From IMG/VR virus record IMGVR_UViG_3300031851_000044, positions 1 to 46,550 of that record: a DNA stretch of 46,550 nucleotides. One strand, given 5' to 3'. This document shows positions 24,527 to 33,363 of the stretch, piece after piece. This DNA is from a virus. Position 1 is the stretch's first letter. Every line of letters starts with the position of its first letter. Below the pieces are notes generated by a model. The model was not told the DNA's origin and did not search any database. It worked only from the letters and a program-made list of their open reading frames with translations. A program made the translations under genes and the position numbers.

Positions 24527-25044
24527 TAGAATGGAATCGGGTCACTACCATTGGACGGTGCAGATCCCCACTGCTGTTGACCACCGTTCGGCTGCTGCTG
24601 AGGCTGAGAGCCCCACTGTCCCTGGCTTGGAGCAGACTGCTGATGCGGAGCTGAACCCCACTGCTGCTGTGACTGGGGTGCCTGCCGCTGCTGCTGAGGC
24701 TGCCTCTTCTGCATGGACATAGACTGCTGAGACTGAGACTCGTCTCGACTTCTATGTATCTCAACTGAGTCGGCAGTCATCTTCACAGACTTGCCGAATC
24801 CACCGTCCCTCTTTTGATATGCATCTACGCCGGTCACTCGACCCACAACAGTGACTCGAGCACCCTTCTTGACAGACTCCGCAATGGCAGCGCCGTAGTT
24901 ACCCCACACGCTAACCTGTGCCCACTCCGTGTTCTCTCTGCCGGTCTTGATGCCGACATTGAAGCTTAAGACCTGTTTTCCATCTCCAACAGTCTTCAAC
25001 TCTCCGTTATCGCCTACGTTTCCAATTATCGTCGAATGCCACAT
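24526..25044 (-). CDS. ssb: Single-stranded DNA-binding protein
   Basis: 172 residues. Residues 1-105 are a canonical OB fold: STIIGNVGDNGELKTV, VLSFNVGIKTG, EWAQVSVWGNYGAAIAESVKKG and ARVTVVGRVTGVDAYQKRDG. A long Gln/Ser/Pro linker follows (about 107-165) and the protein ends in GSDPIPF, matching the acidic-IPF tail by which bacterial SSBs recruit partner proteins. Upstream is the annealing protein, downstream the RuvC-like gene. It protects ssDNA during replication and recombination. Confidence 0.95.
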   Translation of the reverse strand: MWHSTIIGNVGDNGELKTVGDGKQVLSFNVGIKTGRENTEWAQVSVWGNYGAAIAESVKKGARVTVVGRVTGVDAYQKRDGGFGKSVKMTADSVEIHRSRDESQSQQSMSMQKRQPQQQRQAPQSQQQWGSAPHQQSAPSQGQWGSQPQQQPNGGQQQWGSAPSNGSDPIPF

Positions 25045-25056
25045 AGCATCTTCTCC

Positions 25057-25713
25057 TTACTGCTGGTCTTCCAGCTTGTTGTTTTCTTGATTATTTATTT
25101 CCTCTACCTTGTCCTTCAGGTAAAGAAGAAGCGAATCGATGTCGCCATTTTCTCTGTCAGCAATCTCGTAGATAGAGCTCCCGTTCGCCACTGATTTGAC
25201 ATACTGGTTAAGCTTGTCTTCAGACACGGACAACTCAGAGCAGAATCCTCTAACCTTATCCAACCCAGTCATTACGTACTCTGGATCATCTTCTGCACCC
25301 ATATATACATGCAGACCTAGCCCCATCATCGCCAAGCATTTAACAACACACCGCTGCTTTGCAGTGTTTATTGCCATAGAGTTTGGATTAACAATAGACT
25401 TATGCTTGTGATCCTTAACAGGCAGAAACATGCTCCTGCTAAATGACTCACCGTCCTCCCTAATCGTGATGGTGCAGTTTACCTCTGCCGTTCCGTCAGG
25501 GTAATACATGGCACAGGTCTCATACCCGCTTGGGTGCTTATACATTGAGAACTCAACAGTGTTATCTGGAAAGTCGTCATTAAGTATTTCCTGTGCAGCA
25601 TGCCACGCAAGGTAACTGTATCGACCCTTCTTCTCTATGTATCCATTCTCAAACACTCGCTTAGACCTAAACGATTCCCATACTTTCTTTGCTAACATTT
25701 CGTCCTCTTTCAT
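25057..25713 (-). CDS. Single-strand annealing protein (DUF1071/Sak3-like)
   Basis: 218 residues from ATG 25713; the in-frame ATG at 25698 has the better ribosome site (AGAGGA) and may be the true start. Pattern: RYSYLAWHAAQEIL (about 31-44), CTITIREDGES, MFLPVKDHKHKSIVNPNS, INTAKQRCVVKCLAMMGLGLHVYMGAED. This matches DUF1071-type Erf/Sak-like recombinases ('YLsWA.A...', 'LPVmd..nka', 'IN.A.qRClvK..A..GLGlyiY'). Known role: anneals complementary strands generated by a 5'-3' exonuclease. Context with YqaJ exonuclease and SSB confirms the module. Confidence 0.85.
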   Translation of the reverse strand: MKEDEMLAKKVWESFRSKRVFENGYIEKKGRYSYLAWHAAQEILNDDFPDNTVEFSMYKHPSGYETCAMYYPDGTAEVNCTITIREDGESFSRSMFLPVKDHKHKSIVNPNSMAINTAKQRCVVKCLAMMGLGLHVYMGAEDDPEYVMTGLDKVRGFCSELSVSEDKLNQYVKSVANGSSIYEIADRENGDIDSLLLYLKDKVEEINNQENNKLEDQQ

Positions 25714-25716
25714 TTT

Positions 25717-26790
25717 TTATTTCAGTGTAACCTTCAAAGTTTCATATCCGTCCCCTTCGGATTGATACTTCTCGTAAAGCCCTGGGTTATCACTCATGAA
25801 TTGATCTTTATCGAACCTCTTTCTACCGTCCCTTTTGGACACGGTGACCTTGAACGAGTCAGACTCCATCCACTTGTTCCTGCCCACAATAAATCTAAGG
25901 TGGTTGTCCATGAGCTTTATCTCTTCCTTAAGCCCACGCTCTTCCTCGGATAGATCCTTTAATTTTGCCTTAAGCCTAGCCCTACCCTCAATGATAGTGG
26001 AGACCTGAACGTACTCAGGGTCCGAACCGGACACCACTCTTCCGCCAGATCGCCCAGGGTTAGCCTCCATAATATTGATCTTACACCCATCGGTCTCGTC
26101 AACATCAGGCATAACTCTTGGCTCAACATTCTTGGTCCAGAAGTCTACTAGCTTCGGAAGGCTTTCTTCCTTGTAGTTTCCGCTGAAGTCAACCTTGCGG
26201 TACTCGACCCCCATGATAGGCTTCAGTACGCTAGGGTCTTCACCGGACTCAATCATTCTTACAAACGTTCTCCACGTATGCTCATCGCCTGTGGCCACAA
26301 GCAGGTAATTATGATCAAGACCGTGCTCTGATATCTCCGACTCATATGCGGATTTAAATATGCAGTCATAGTGCTCCAACTGACATCGATAATCTTTTCG
26401 ATCCCAATCAAAGCTCGCCCAGGTGTTGTCGCAACTCTTCACCTCAACGATTCCACGTATCTTCCCAGACTTATCAAACACAACCCTGTCCACCGTCGCA
26501 TGTATAAAAGGAAAATCCTTATGCCTAACAACGCCGCTGCCAAACAACTCTGCGATACGCATCCCCGTGGAAGACTCAAAGTCATCCTTAACCATATCGA
26601 CAATCTTATCTTCAGCAAGCAGCCCACGGTGCATGTTAAAGTTTACTGGGATACTGATGGGATTCCCGTCCAACGCAGAAACTATCTTACGATATGCAGC
26701 ATGACTGTTACCATACTTACTATGACCCAGGACTTGTGCTGCCGTCGTACCCCCGATGGAGTCTTTGGGCGGTGCAGTTCTATCACTCAT
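25717..26790 (-). CDS. YqaJ-like recombination exonuclease
   Basis: 357 residues. Motifs of the YqaJ/lambda-exonuclease PD-(D/E)XK fold are visible: GGTTAAQVLGHSKYGN (N-terminal), NMHRGLLAEDKIVDMV (about 60, RG..x.E), FIHATVDRVV (about 95-104, the catalytic Asp), GIVEVKSCDN (about 112-121, E-x-K) and CQLEHYDCIF (about 138). Residues 270-357 include a charged coiled coil. Known role: resects dsDNA ends for the annealing protein that follows 4 bases downstream. The start overlaps the upstream regulator-like gene by 8 bases. Confidence 0.92.
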   Translation of the reverse strand: MSDRTAPPKDSIGGTTAAQVLGHSKYGNSHAAYRKIVSALDGNPISIPVNFNMHRGLLAEDKIVDMVKDDFESSTGMRIAELFGSGVVRHKDFPFIHATVDRVVFDKSGKIRGIVEVKSCDNTWASFDWDRKDYRCQLEHYDCIFKSAYESEISEHGLDHNYLLVATGDEHTWRTFVRMIESGEDPSVLKPIMGVEYRKVDFSGNYKEESLPKLVDFWTKNVEPRVMPDVDETDGCKINIMEANPGRSGGRVVSGSDPEYVQVSTIIEGRARLKAKLKDLSEEERGLKEEIKLMDNHLRFIVGRNKWMESDSFKVTVSKRDGRKRFDKDQFMSDNPGLYEKYQSEGDGYETLKVTLK

Positions 26791-27058
26791 TAAGGTTTAC
26801 CCTGCCACCAGGAACGCCCTCTCTAATTAAGACGCTGTCCGAATCTGAAGACCTTCCTATTAATGCATCAACAGACACACCCAGGCACTCACTGGCCTCA
26901 ATAAGAGATGAGTACGGACTTCCTTCCGAAAGATTTCTCCACCAAGAGTATGGTCTTACGCCACCGTTCAACTTATACTCCTCAACAAAACTCTTAAGAC
27001 TCGAACAGCCCATTGCCATGATTCGAATCTTAATTCTTCTAGATATTTGGTCAGTCAT
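26783..27058 (-). CDS. First gene of recombination operon, possible HTH protein
   Basis: 91 residues; AAAGGAG precedes ATG. The middle (PYSWWRNLSEGSPYSSLIEASECLGVSVDALIG) reads like a winged or simple HTH from about residue 35 to 68, with ASECLGVSVDAL as recognition-type helix-turn-helix. N-terminus is basic (SRRIKIRI). It overlaps yqaJ by 8 bases. Position at the head of the operon beside a divergent promoter region fits an autoregulator; no firm family. Confidence 0.55.
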   Translation of the reverse strand: MTDQISRRIKIRIMAMGCSSLKSFVEEYKLNGGVRPYSWWRNLSEGSPYSSLIEASECLGVSVDALIGRSSDSDSVLIREGVPGGRVNLNE

Positions 27059-27182
27059 TATTTGACTCCTTTCTTAATCCTTGACCATCATGCATGAAAA
27101 GTTTTTTAAAATAAAGGTTTATTTATCAATTTTATTAGAATAGTGTTTCTGGGTCTGGTTACTTATTAATAAGGGGGTTGAG
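27059..27182. promoter_or_regulatory. AT-rich divergent promoter region
   Basis: 124 bases between the leftward recombination operon and the rightward helicase gene. It contains AT-rich tracts (TTTTTTAAAATAAAGG, TTATTAGAATAG) with -10-like boxes such as TAGAAT at 27136-27141 on the plus strand. No clean -35/-10 pair at 17-base spacing was found on either strand. Divergent gene starts imply that promoters for both lie here. Confidence 0.5.
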
Positions 27183-28463
27183 TTGTTTTCAATGCACGAG
27201 GATCTTGAGGGGCAGATTATTTCTTCCTGCCTCCAAGGGGCTGACTTGACGGAGTTTGTCAGCCTGTCTGCTGACTGTTGGACCAGCGAGGTTCATCAAA
27301 ATGTTCACAAGGTTGTATGCGATTTATTCATGTCTGGAAACGACGTGGATCAGATAAGTGTGTATCACTCGCTTCAGTCAACAACCACTCCGGTCAAGTT
27401 TGACTACTTGATGAACATGAGCTCTGAATATGTGATGGTGTCCTCTACGTTTGGTAAGATGTGCCAGAGCCTTAGGGAGTCAACCCAGCAGAGACGAGTC
27501 GTTCAAGCGGTATCTGAAGCCGTCGTTCTAGCCAAGGATGCTTCCAGCGCATATGAGGCGAGACAGACTGCCATAGGTCGCCTACTTGATATGGACGACT
27601 TGACTCCTGAGCAAAGACTCTTCTCCGCCAAAGACTCGCTTCAATCTGTGATAGGGCTTGCTCAGGCTGCCTTTGAGAGACCTGAGGCGGAGAAGAATAG
27701 ACCGCCAGGGATATCGTCAGGAATCCAGGGACTGGACAAGATACTTGGTGGATTCAGACCTGGAGGACTCTATGTTCTTGGCGCTGGAACGGGTCGCGGA
27801 AAGAGTGTTCTGGGCGTCAACATTGGATTTGATGCTGCAATGAGAGACACGAAGGTGATGTATTGCTCTCTCGAGATGTCCCACGTTGATCTAATGAGGA
27901 GGATAGTTAGTTCTGAATCTGGGATCGCAGGAAACCTGATAGAGTCTGGACACCTTTCGTCCGATCAAATTGACAGCCTACAGCACTCTGCAGGCAGAAT
28001 CTATTCTGCGTCAGGCAATTTCCTGATACTCGATCAGCCGTCATTAAGTCTATATCAACTGGGTGCAGCAGTAAGGCAGCAGGTGAAGCTTGGGAAGTGT
28101 GACATGGTCATCGTTGACTACCTTCAACTTCTCAGGACGGACTCTACCTACTCGAGGGAGAGGGAGGTTGCGGAGATATCCAGCAGCCTGGTTGCTATTG
28201 CAAGAACAAATGACATTCCAGTCATTGCTCTAAGTCAACTCAACGATGGTGGTCAGATTAGGGAGTCTCGAGCAGTAGAACATGACGCCACAGGCATCCT
28301 TAAGATAGCCTACCCAGAACACGTTGAGAGCGAGTGGAGCGAGGGTCATGAGACGGTCGAAGGGTCTATTATAGTTCAGAAGCATAGGCACGGCAGGACG
28401 GGGCGGGTTAACGTAATGTTTGATAGACCCAAGCAGAGGTTCTACGAATTGGTTTCTAACTGA
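27183..28463 (+). CDS. dnaB: DnaB-family replicative helicase
   Basis: 426 residues. TTG 27183 is chosen because AAGGGGG lies 5 bases upstream; ATG 27192 is the alternative. Residues 1-110 form the helical N-terminal domain. The RecA-like core has Walker A GAGTGRGKS (200-208), GISSGIQGLDKILGGFRPG before it, CSLEMS, Walker B VIVDYLQLL (about 309-317), SREREVAEIS, IPVIALSQLN and an RHGRTG arginine-finger region. Known role: 5'-3' hexameric unwinding at the fork. No primase or DNA polymerase gene is visible in this window, so the host enzymes are presumably recruited. Confidence 0.92.
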   Translation: MFSMHEDLEGQIISSCLQGADLTEFVSLSADCWTSEVHQNVHKVVCDLFMSGNDVDQISVYHSLQSTTTPVKFDYLMNMSSEYVMVSSTFGKMCQSLRESTQQRRVVQAVSEAVVLAKDASSAYEARQTAIGRLLDMDDLTPEQRLFSAKDSLQSVIGLAQAAFERPEAEKNRPPGISSGIQGLDKILGGFRPGGLYVLGAGTGRGKSVLGVNIGFDAAMRDTKVMYCSLEMSHVDLMRRIVSSESGIAGNLIESGHLSSDQIDSLQHSAGRIYSASGNFLILDQPSLSLYQLGAAVRQQVKLGKCDMVIVDYLQLLRTDSTYSREREVAEISSSLVAIARTNDIPVIALSQLNDGGQIRESRAVEHDATGILKIAYPEHVESEWSEGHETVEGSIIVQKHRHGRTGRVNVMFDRPKQRFYELVSN

Positions 28464-28475
28464 ACTTGTTGTTGG

Positions 28476-28481
28476 TATAGT
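28476..28481 (+). promoter_or_regulatory. Candidate -10 box before terminase genes
   Basis: TATAGT in the 35-base helicase-terminase gap, 17 bases upstream of the ATG, with AAGGAG between. The best -35 candidate (TTGGTT) is 21 bases away, so the box may be a -10-only late promoter or chance. Confidence 0.25.
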
Positions 28482-28498
28482 AGGTCAAGGAGTTTTTT

Positions 28499-28942
28499 AT
28501 GGCTGAGAAAAGATCTACTAAGGAACAGATGGAGTCGAGGGTTGACCAGGCGGAGCTTTTGCTTCTTCAGGGGTTAACTAATCGGCAGGCTCAAAAAGTT
28601 TTGGCTCAGAAGTACGACGTGTCAAAGAGAACCGCGACACGATACATTGCTGCAGCATTTAAGAGGTGGCGAGAGAATGCTCTTGAAGAGGACGGTAGAA
28701 CCACCTCGGAAAGACGTAAAGAGCATGAGCGAATGCTTAAGCTAATCACTGCAAATGCAGCCAAAGAAGGACGCCTGGACCTTCAGCTTAAGGCTGTAGG
28801 GATGCTTATGCAGCTCTATGGCACGTCGGTGAATACAAGACTCGAGTTGACTGGCAAGGGTGGCGGAGCTATCAACGTTAAGGAAATGTCTAAGAATGAC
28901 ATAGCGAGGCTTGTAAGTGACGCAGGACTTAAACCCGCATAA
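28499..28942 (+). CDS. terS: Terminase small subunit
   Basis: 147 residues; AAGGAG upstream. Residues about 17-60 (ELLLLQGLTNRQAQKVLAQKYDVSKRTATRYI, a helix-turn-helix seen in LTNRQAQKVL then VSKRTATRYI) fit the DNA-binding domain of small terminases; a coiled-coil and acidic stretch follow. It overlaps the large subunit by 26 bases. Known role: recognises the packaging site and regulates the large-subunit ATPase. Confidence 0.82.
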   Translation: MAEKRSTKEQMESRVDQAELLLLQGLTNRQAQKVLAQKYDVSKRTATRYIAAAFKRWRENALEEDGRTTSERRKEHERMLKLITANAAKEGRLDLQLKAVGMLMQLYGTSVNTRLELTGKGGGAINVKEMSKNDIARLVSDAGLKPA

Positions 28943-30383
28943 CATTAGAGACGATGAGCTTCAGGCAATCCTTAATCTTGCGAGAGAGAATCTCCAAGGA
29001 AGCCTTCATAGCTTTATGCAGTCAGCATGGCATCTAGTCGAGGGCGATAATCAGTTTATCGACGGCTGGCACCTTCATGCTATCTGCGAACATCTTGAGG
29101 CTTGTCAGCGCGGAGACATTCGAAACTTAATAATCAACATGCCTCCTAGACACTGCAAGAGCACCCTTTGTAGCGTGTTCTTTCCTCTGTGGACCTGGAT
29201 CAACGACCCATCCACTAAATGGCTCTGCTCTTCGTATTCTCATGGCTTAGCGGTACGAGACTCCGTAAAGACCAGACGTGTAATGCAGACCCCTTGGTTT
29301 CGGTTAAGGTTTCCCGAGTGTGATATCGCTCCGGACCAGAACCAGAAGGCAAGGTTCGAGTTGACTGGTGGTGGCGTTCGGGTCGCCACCACCGTCCTCG
29401 GTGCAGCCACAGGTGAAGGTGGTGACTTCATCCAGGTGGACGACCCACATAAGGTACTGGACTCTCAGTCCGAGAAGGGTAGAGATGCTGTCATAGACTG
29501 GTGGGATCAGACCATGTCTACTCGCGGCAATGATCCAAAGACGGCTAGAAGAATTGTAATTGGACAACGGGTACACTTTGGTGATCTTTGCGGACACCTG
29601 GAGGACCTCGGAGGGTACGAAAAGCTGACACTGCCAGCAGAGTATGACGGGTCAACAGGAAAGACGTCCATAGGCTGGAGAGATCCCCGCAAGAAAGATG
29701 GTGAGCTCCTGTGGCCTGACAGATTTAGCAGGGATGACATAGACATACTTAAGAAGAGCCTGGGAACTTTTGCATCTTCAGCACAGCTTCAGCAGAGACC
29801 CGTGCCACAGGATGGCGGGATGGTCAGCAGTTCTTGGATAGAGTACTGTGAGGACCTTCCTGACAAGTTTGACCGAGTGATTCAAAGCTGGGACACCGCA
29901 TTTAAGGCTGGACCGGGATCCTTTGTCTGCGGACAGGTCTGGGGTGCCAAGGACAATAAGTATTACCTCTTGGACCAAGAGCGCGGAAGGTGGGGGTTCA
30001 CGCAGACTATCGCTGCAATTGAACGGTTATCTAGAAGACATCCAGACTGCACAGAGATTCTGATAGAGGACGCTGCGAATGGTCCGGCGATTATTGATAC
30101 GCTAAAGCGAAGTCTAAACGGAATTATACCGGTAAGACCAGAGGGCAGCAAGGTTGCAAGGTTCAGCGCGGTGTCTCCACTGTTTGAGTCCGGGCAGGTC
30201 GTCCTCCATAAGAAGTCCGCTTTTCTACAGGACTTCCTCACTGAGCTCCTTCAATTCCCCCTGGGTCGAAACGATGACCAAGTAGACGCTGCAAGCCAGG
30301 CTCTAAGAAGGATCTCTCAGTACAACTCTGCAGAGCACCTCTTTCCTCGCAAAAGGATGCTGCGACTTGTGTCGACAAAGTGA
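28917..30383 (+). CDS. terL: Terminase large subunit
   Basis: 488 residues from GTG 28917; no in-frame ATG lies near. ATPase: MPPRHCKST (75-83) is a P-R-H-x-K-S/T Walker A variant, YSHGLAVRDS follows, and DFIQVDDPHK (about 160) is Walker B. SAQLQQRPVPQDGG links to the nuclease domain (QSWDTAFKAG, then LIEDAANGPAII and NDDQVDAASQAL with late acidic residues). Known role: ATP-driven DNA packaging and end cleavage. Gene order with terS and portal is standard. Confidence 0.95.
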   Translation: MTQDLNPHNIRDDELQAILNLARENLQGSLHSFMQSAWHLVEGDNQFIDGWHLHAICEHLEACQRGDIRNLIINMPPRHCKSTLCSVFFPLWTWINDPSTKWLCSSYSHGLAVRDSVKTRRVMQTPWFRLRFPECDIAPDQNQKARFELTGGGVRVATTVLGAATGEGGDFIQVDDPHKVLDSQSEKGRDAVIDWWDQTMSTRGNDPKTARRIVIGQRVHFGDLCGHLEDLGGYEKLTLPAEYDGSTGKTSIGWRDPRKKDGELLWPDRFSRDDIDILKKSLGTFASSAQLQQRPVPQDGGMVSSSWIEYCEDLPDKFDRVIQSWDTAFKAGPGSFVCGQVWGAKDNKYYLLDQERGRWGFTQTIAAIERLSRRHPDCTEILIEDAANGPAIIDTLKRSLNGIIPVRPEGSKVARFSAVSPLFESGQVVLHKKSAFLQDFLTELLQFPLGRNDDQVDAASQALRRISQYNSAEHLFPRKRMLRLVSTK

Positions 30384-30400
30384 CGCGGTTGGTTTAAAAT
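30372..30400 (+). promoter_or_regulatory. Candidate sigma-70 promoter for portal operon
   Basis: TCGACA (30372-30377) and TAAAAT (30395-30400) each match the consensus at 5 of 6 bases with exactly 17 bases between. The pair overlaps the terminase end and lies 29 bases before the portal ATG, which has CCGGAG as ribosome site. It is the best-scoring promoter pair I saw on the plus strand. Confidence 0.55.
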
Positions 30401-30428
30401 AGCATTAAACAATCCGGAGTTACCCCTC

Positions 30429-31937
30429 ATGGCTAAGAAGTTTGAGCCCGACAGCATGCTTGCACGCAGGCTTTCAGATAGAATGATGCGAATGTTTAAG
30501 GGGGCCCCTGAAGTGGTCGCATCCGAGTATGGAGCCACAGGTGTCGACTTGAATGGGACGACGGCTGGGTCTGCTGCAGAGAGACGCGCTCGGCGGATGT
30601 CTAACCAGATGAAGGCTTTGAATCAAGAAGCATATGATCGATCTCGAGGTTCAAGGTACCTGGATTTTAGGGAGATCAGGGACGAGGTCCCTGAGATGGC
30701 GACAGCTCTTCAGGTTTTAACGGACTTTGTTTTTGGTGGCGACTCAGTTGACGGCGTCAATATTCAGTTTGAGGAAGATGCCGACGAGTCCTACAAGGAC
30801 ATCGTAAACTCTGCACTGGCAGCAGTAGGTGGCACGGACTTCTTTGTTCACATCTTCAAGGAAGGCACTCTTCTTGGGGACAGTTTTACAGAGCTGATAT
30901 TCTCAAGCTCTTCACTGGTAGCAGAGCGACCCTTAATCCCGATGTCTACTGATGTTGTTGTAAACACATACTCTCAGATCATCGGTTACAAAAGTAGGAT
31001 GACGCCAACAACCTACAACAATGGAGACACGGTTACATTGGCACCCGTTCAGGTGGTTCACTATGCACCCGATAAGTCTCGAGGGCGTCGATACGGGCGA
31101 AGCATGTACGCGACAGCTAGAAAGCTTTGGCGTCAGAGTGAGGCTGCGGAGGATGTGTTGAGCCTTCTCTCAATCCTTCAGGCTGCCGCACGTAAATCCG
31201 TAACGTACCCGATGCCTTCCAATATCAGACCGGATCAGGTTGACGACTTCCTTGAGAACCTCAAGTCTGGACAGTGGAGCCAGCAGGTTTTTGATCGAGA
31301 CGGGAAGATGAGGAGAAGAATTACCTCACTCATTGCGATGGATGATCTAGTTTACCCTTACCGGGAGGGCGCAGAAAAGCCGAGCTTTCACAATGATCCT
31401 CCAGCAGACCTAAGGCAAATCATTGATATGCTTAGATTCATGCAGGACAAGTTCTTTATTGTGACCGGTGTTCCCGCTGCACTCTGCGGCTTTGAGAAGA
31501 ATGTTAATGCTCGATCAACACTTGAGCAGCAGGGTCTTCAGTTTGCCAGAACGGTTCGACGTAAGCAGCAGGAAGTTGTTCATCTGATGCACACTGTTAT
31601 TCAGAGAGCATTAGCGGCAGCGGGTGTTAAGCCATCGATAAAATACAAGATTAGAATGCCGAGAGTCAGCTCTTTCGATGAGAAGATGAAGGCAGACACC
31701 AACTATGTTCGAGCCCAGACTGCGCGAATCCTGGCTAATGACCTGGGCATGGATTTTAAGTTCGTACTTAAGGAGGCTCTTGGTCTAAGCGATGAAGAAG
31801 TCATGAGCCTGGCTGCAACGCGAGAGGTTCAAGAGTCTTCTGATAGGCTGGCCGACTTAAGGGATCAGGAGTTTGGGGTTAAGCAGCTGCTCAAGGACCT
31901 GGCGGAGTCAGTTGAGGATACATATGGGGAAGAGTAG
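30429..31937 (+). CDS. Portal protein
   Basis: 502 residues directly after the large terminase. Portal-type features: RGSRYLDFREIRDEVPEMATALQVL (cited by DFREIRDEVPEM), an acidic FEEDADESY wing, VVHYAPDKSRGRRYGRSMY, and VTGVPAALCGFEKNVNARSTLEQQGLQFARTVRRKQQ-type clip/crown helices (cited by GVPAALCGFE). The 'RD..PEM..AL' and 'R..STLEQQ..QFAR' patterns recall T4 gp20 relatives. Known role: dodecameric DNA gate at one vertex. It overlaps the next gene by 14 bases. The gp20 affinity agrees with the gp21/gp23-like head genes. Confidence 0.85.
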   Translation: MAKKFEPDSMLARRLSDRMMRMFKGAPEVVASEYGATGVDLNGTTAGSAAERRARRMSNQMKALNQEAYDRSRGSRYLDFREIRDEVPEMATALQVLTDFVFGGDSVDGVNIQFEEDADESYKDIVNSALAAVGGTDFFVHIFKEGTLLGDSFTELIFSSSSLVAERPLIPMSTDVVVNTYSQIIGYKSRMTPTTYNNGDTVTLAPVQVVHYAPDKSRGRRYGRSMYATARKLWRQSEAAEDVLSLLSILQAAARKSVTYPMPSNIRPDQVDDFLENLKSGQWSQQVFDRDGKMRRRITSLIAMDDLVYPYREGAEKPSFHNDPPADLRQIIDMLRFMQDKFFIVTGVPAALCGFEKNVNARSTLEQQGLQFARTVRRKQQEVVHLMHTVIQRALAAAGVKPSIKYKIRMPRVSSFDEKMKADTNYVRAQTARILANDLGMDFKFVLKEALGLSDEEVMSLAATREVQESSDRLADLRDQEFGVKQLLKDLAESVEDTYGEE

Positions 31938-33363
31938 GCTCACTAGGGCAGACGTGGCGGTATCTTACCTGTCTGGACTCCTTCGTAATGCAGCTTCCTC
32001 CTCTAATCCATTGGTCGAGAATACAGTTAGAGCTAACGAAGAAATTGGCAGCATTAGGGACGTATTCAACTCCGAATGGTACTTTGCCTTGTCCGAGTTT
32101 GATCAAGAGCTCGAGAAGCTTGGGTCATCTGCTGCAAGCAGTCCTCAGAAAGTTTCATCAATACTGGCTGCCCTACAGGTATCTTGGACGAAGTCTCTTG
32201 GTGACGCTATGGTGAGAAGCTTTAGGAAGGGCTATGGCAACCGTGGACGCCAGGACGCTTCCTCCCTAAACATGGATAAAATACTAGAGGGAAGTCCGAT
32301 ATTCCGAATGATGATGGACAAGCAGTCTGCGTTCGCCAATCAATTTGCTAATCAGTATGCGGCAGGCGATACAGACCGCAAGGGCGCGATGGGCGTTGGA
32401 GCTCGGACAAACATGTATGGACAGGCTCTTAAGGGTGCATATAATGCTGGGGCCGTGTTCGGCGGGATCGGTGGGGAGAAGATATTTTGGAGGCTGGGAG
32501 CGTGCGATCATTGTGTTGACTGCCCAGCACTTAGCGCATCAAGCCCGTTTACTCGAGCAACGCTACCCACATTGCCTGGAAACGGAGATACGGTATGCAA
32601 GACAAACTGCTGCTGCTATTTGGTATTCGTTCGGGCACCCAAGGAGGTGGAGCCAGAGGACACCGTGGACTCTTGGATGTCCGATGGCCCGGAAGTTCAA
32701 GAGGATGAGTCTCAGGATAAGGCACGCAGGGAACTCCAGGACCTTATGCTTCAGAGATCCTTCTTGAGGAGATATGCCCTTGGTAGGCTTGATGTAACTC
32801 AGGCTGAGGTTGATGCAGCAGAGCGTGAGTCTAAGTCCGTAAGCTCTAAGGTGGATGCGCTTGCTAAGGCACAGGGACTAGAGTCTGCCGCAAGATACAA
32901 TCCTGCTGCAGTGATAACCCGTGCGGATATTTCATATAATGACATCGGCAAAATTTTTGATGGAGGCATTGACGGTCCCTCTATCTTTAGAGCTGACATG
33001 AAGGGTGCGATTGGAGAGCTTGACTCTACTGCAAAGCTTTACTCGTCTCACGTTTCAAGGTCCGCCAAGATTCCTAAGTCTCCTCTAGACCCAGACAGGG
33101 TTCCAAAGATAGGGACATTTGTTACTTATAATCTTGTTGCGGATGGTGCCGTGAAAACTTGGGCTATGCTTAGGTCACTACTTCAGATTCTCTCCGATTC
33201 CGAGATCTTCATTGAGGTCGGTGGGGTGGACGACTCAATGGAGAGAGTTGTCGGGTATTCAGGTGTATGGATTCGAGGACAGAATGACGAGGTCGATACG
33301 GCAGTGTCGCTGCTTAGGGATGCAGGCTCAGAGGTTGGCTTGGCGGAGGTTGTATTAGCATGA
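31924..33363 (+). CDS. Mu F-like head morphogenesis protein
   Basis: 479 residues from ATG 31924; the upstream in-frame start at 31873 lies deep in the portal gene and is unlikely. Residues about 90-235 fit Phage_Mu_F: a helical region with KGAMGVGARTNMYGQALKGAYNAG, then Cys motifs CDHCVDCPAL (about 195), LPTLPGNGDT and CKTNCCCYLVF. Known role: minor capsid protein next to the portal, needed for head completion. The C-terminal 240 residues are additional, helical first and then alpha/beta, with no recognised domain. Stop overlaps the next ATG (ATGA). Confidence 0.85.
   Translation: MGKSRLTRADVAVSYLSGLLRNAASSSNPLVENTVRANEEIGSIRDVFNSEWYFALSEFDQELEKLGSSAASSPQKVSSILAALQVSWTKSLGDAMVRSFRKGYGNRGRQDASSLNMDKILEGSPIFRMMMDKQSAFANQFANQYAAGDTDRKGAMGVGARTNMYGQALKGAYNAGAVFGGIGGEKIFWRLGACDHCVDCPALSASSPFTRATLPTLPGNGDTVCKTNCCCYLVFVRAPKEVEPEDTVDSWMSDGPEVQEDESQDKARRELQDLMLQRSFLRRYALGRLDVTQAEVDAAERESKSVSSKVDALAKAQGLESAARYNPAAVITRADISYNDIGKIFDGGIDGPSIFRADMKGAIGELDSTAKLYSSHVSRSAKIPKSPLDPDRVPKIGTFVTYNLVADGAVKTWAMLRSLLQILSDSEIFIEVGGVDDSMERVVGYSGVWIRGQNDEVDTAVSLLRDAGSEVGLAEVVLA

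Noticed and set aside
31873-33363. Longer start for the Mu-F-like protein
   Set aside because: The first 17 codons lie in the portal gene; ATG 31924 gives a shorter overlap and a normal N-terminus.
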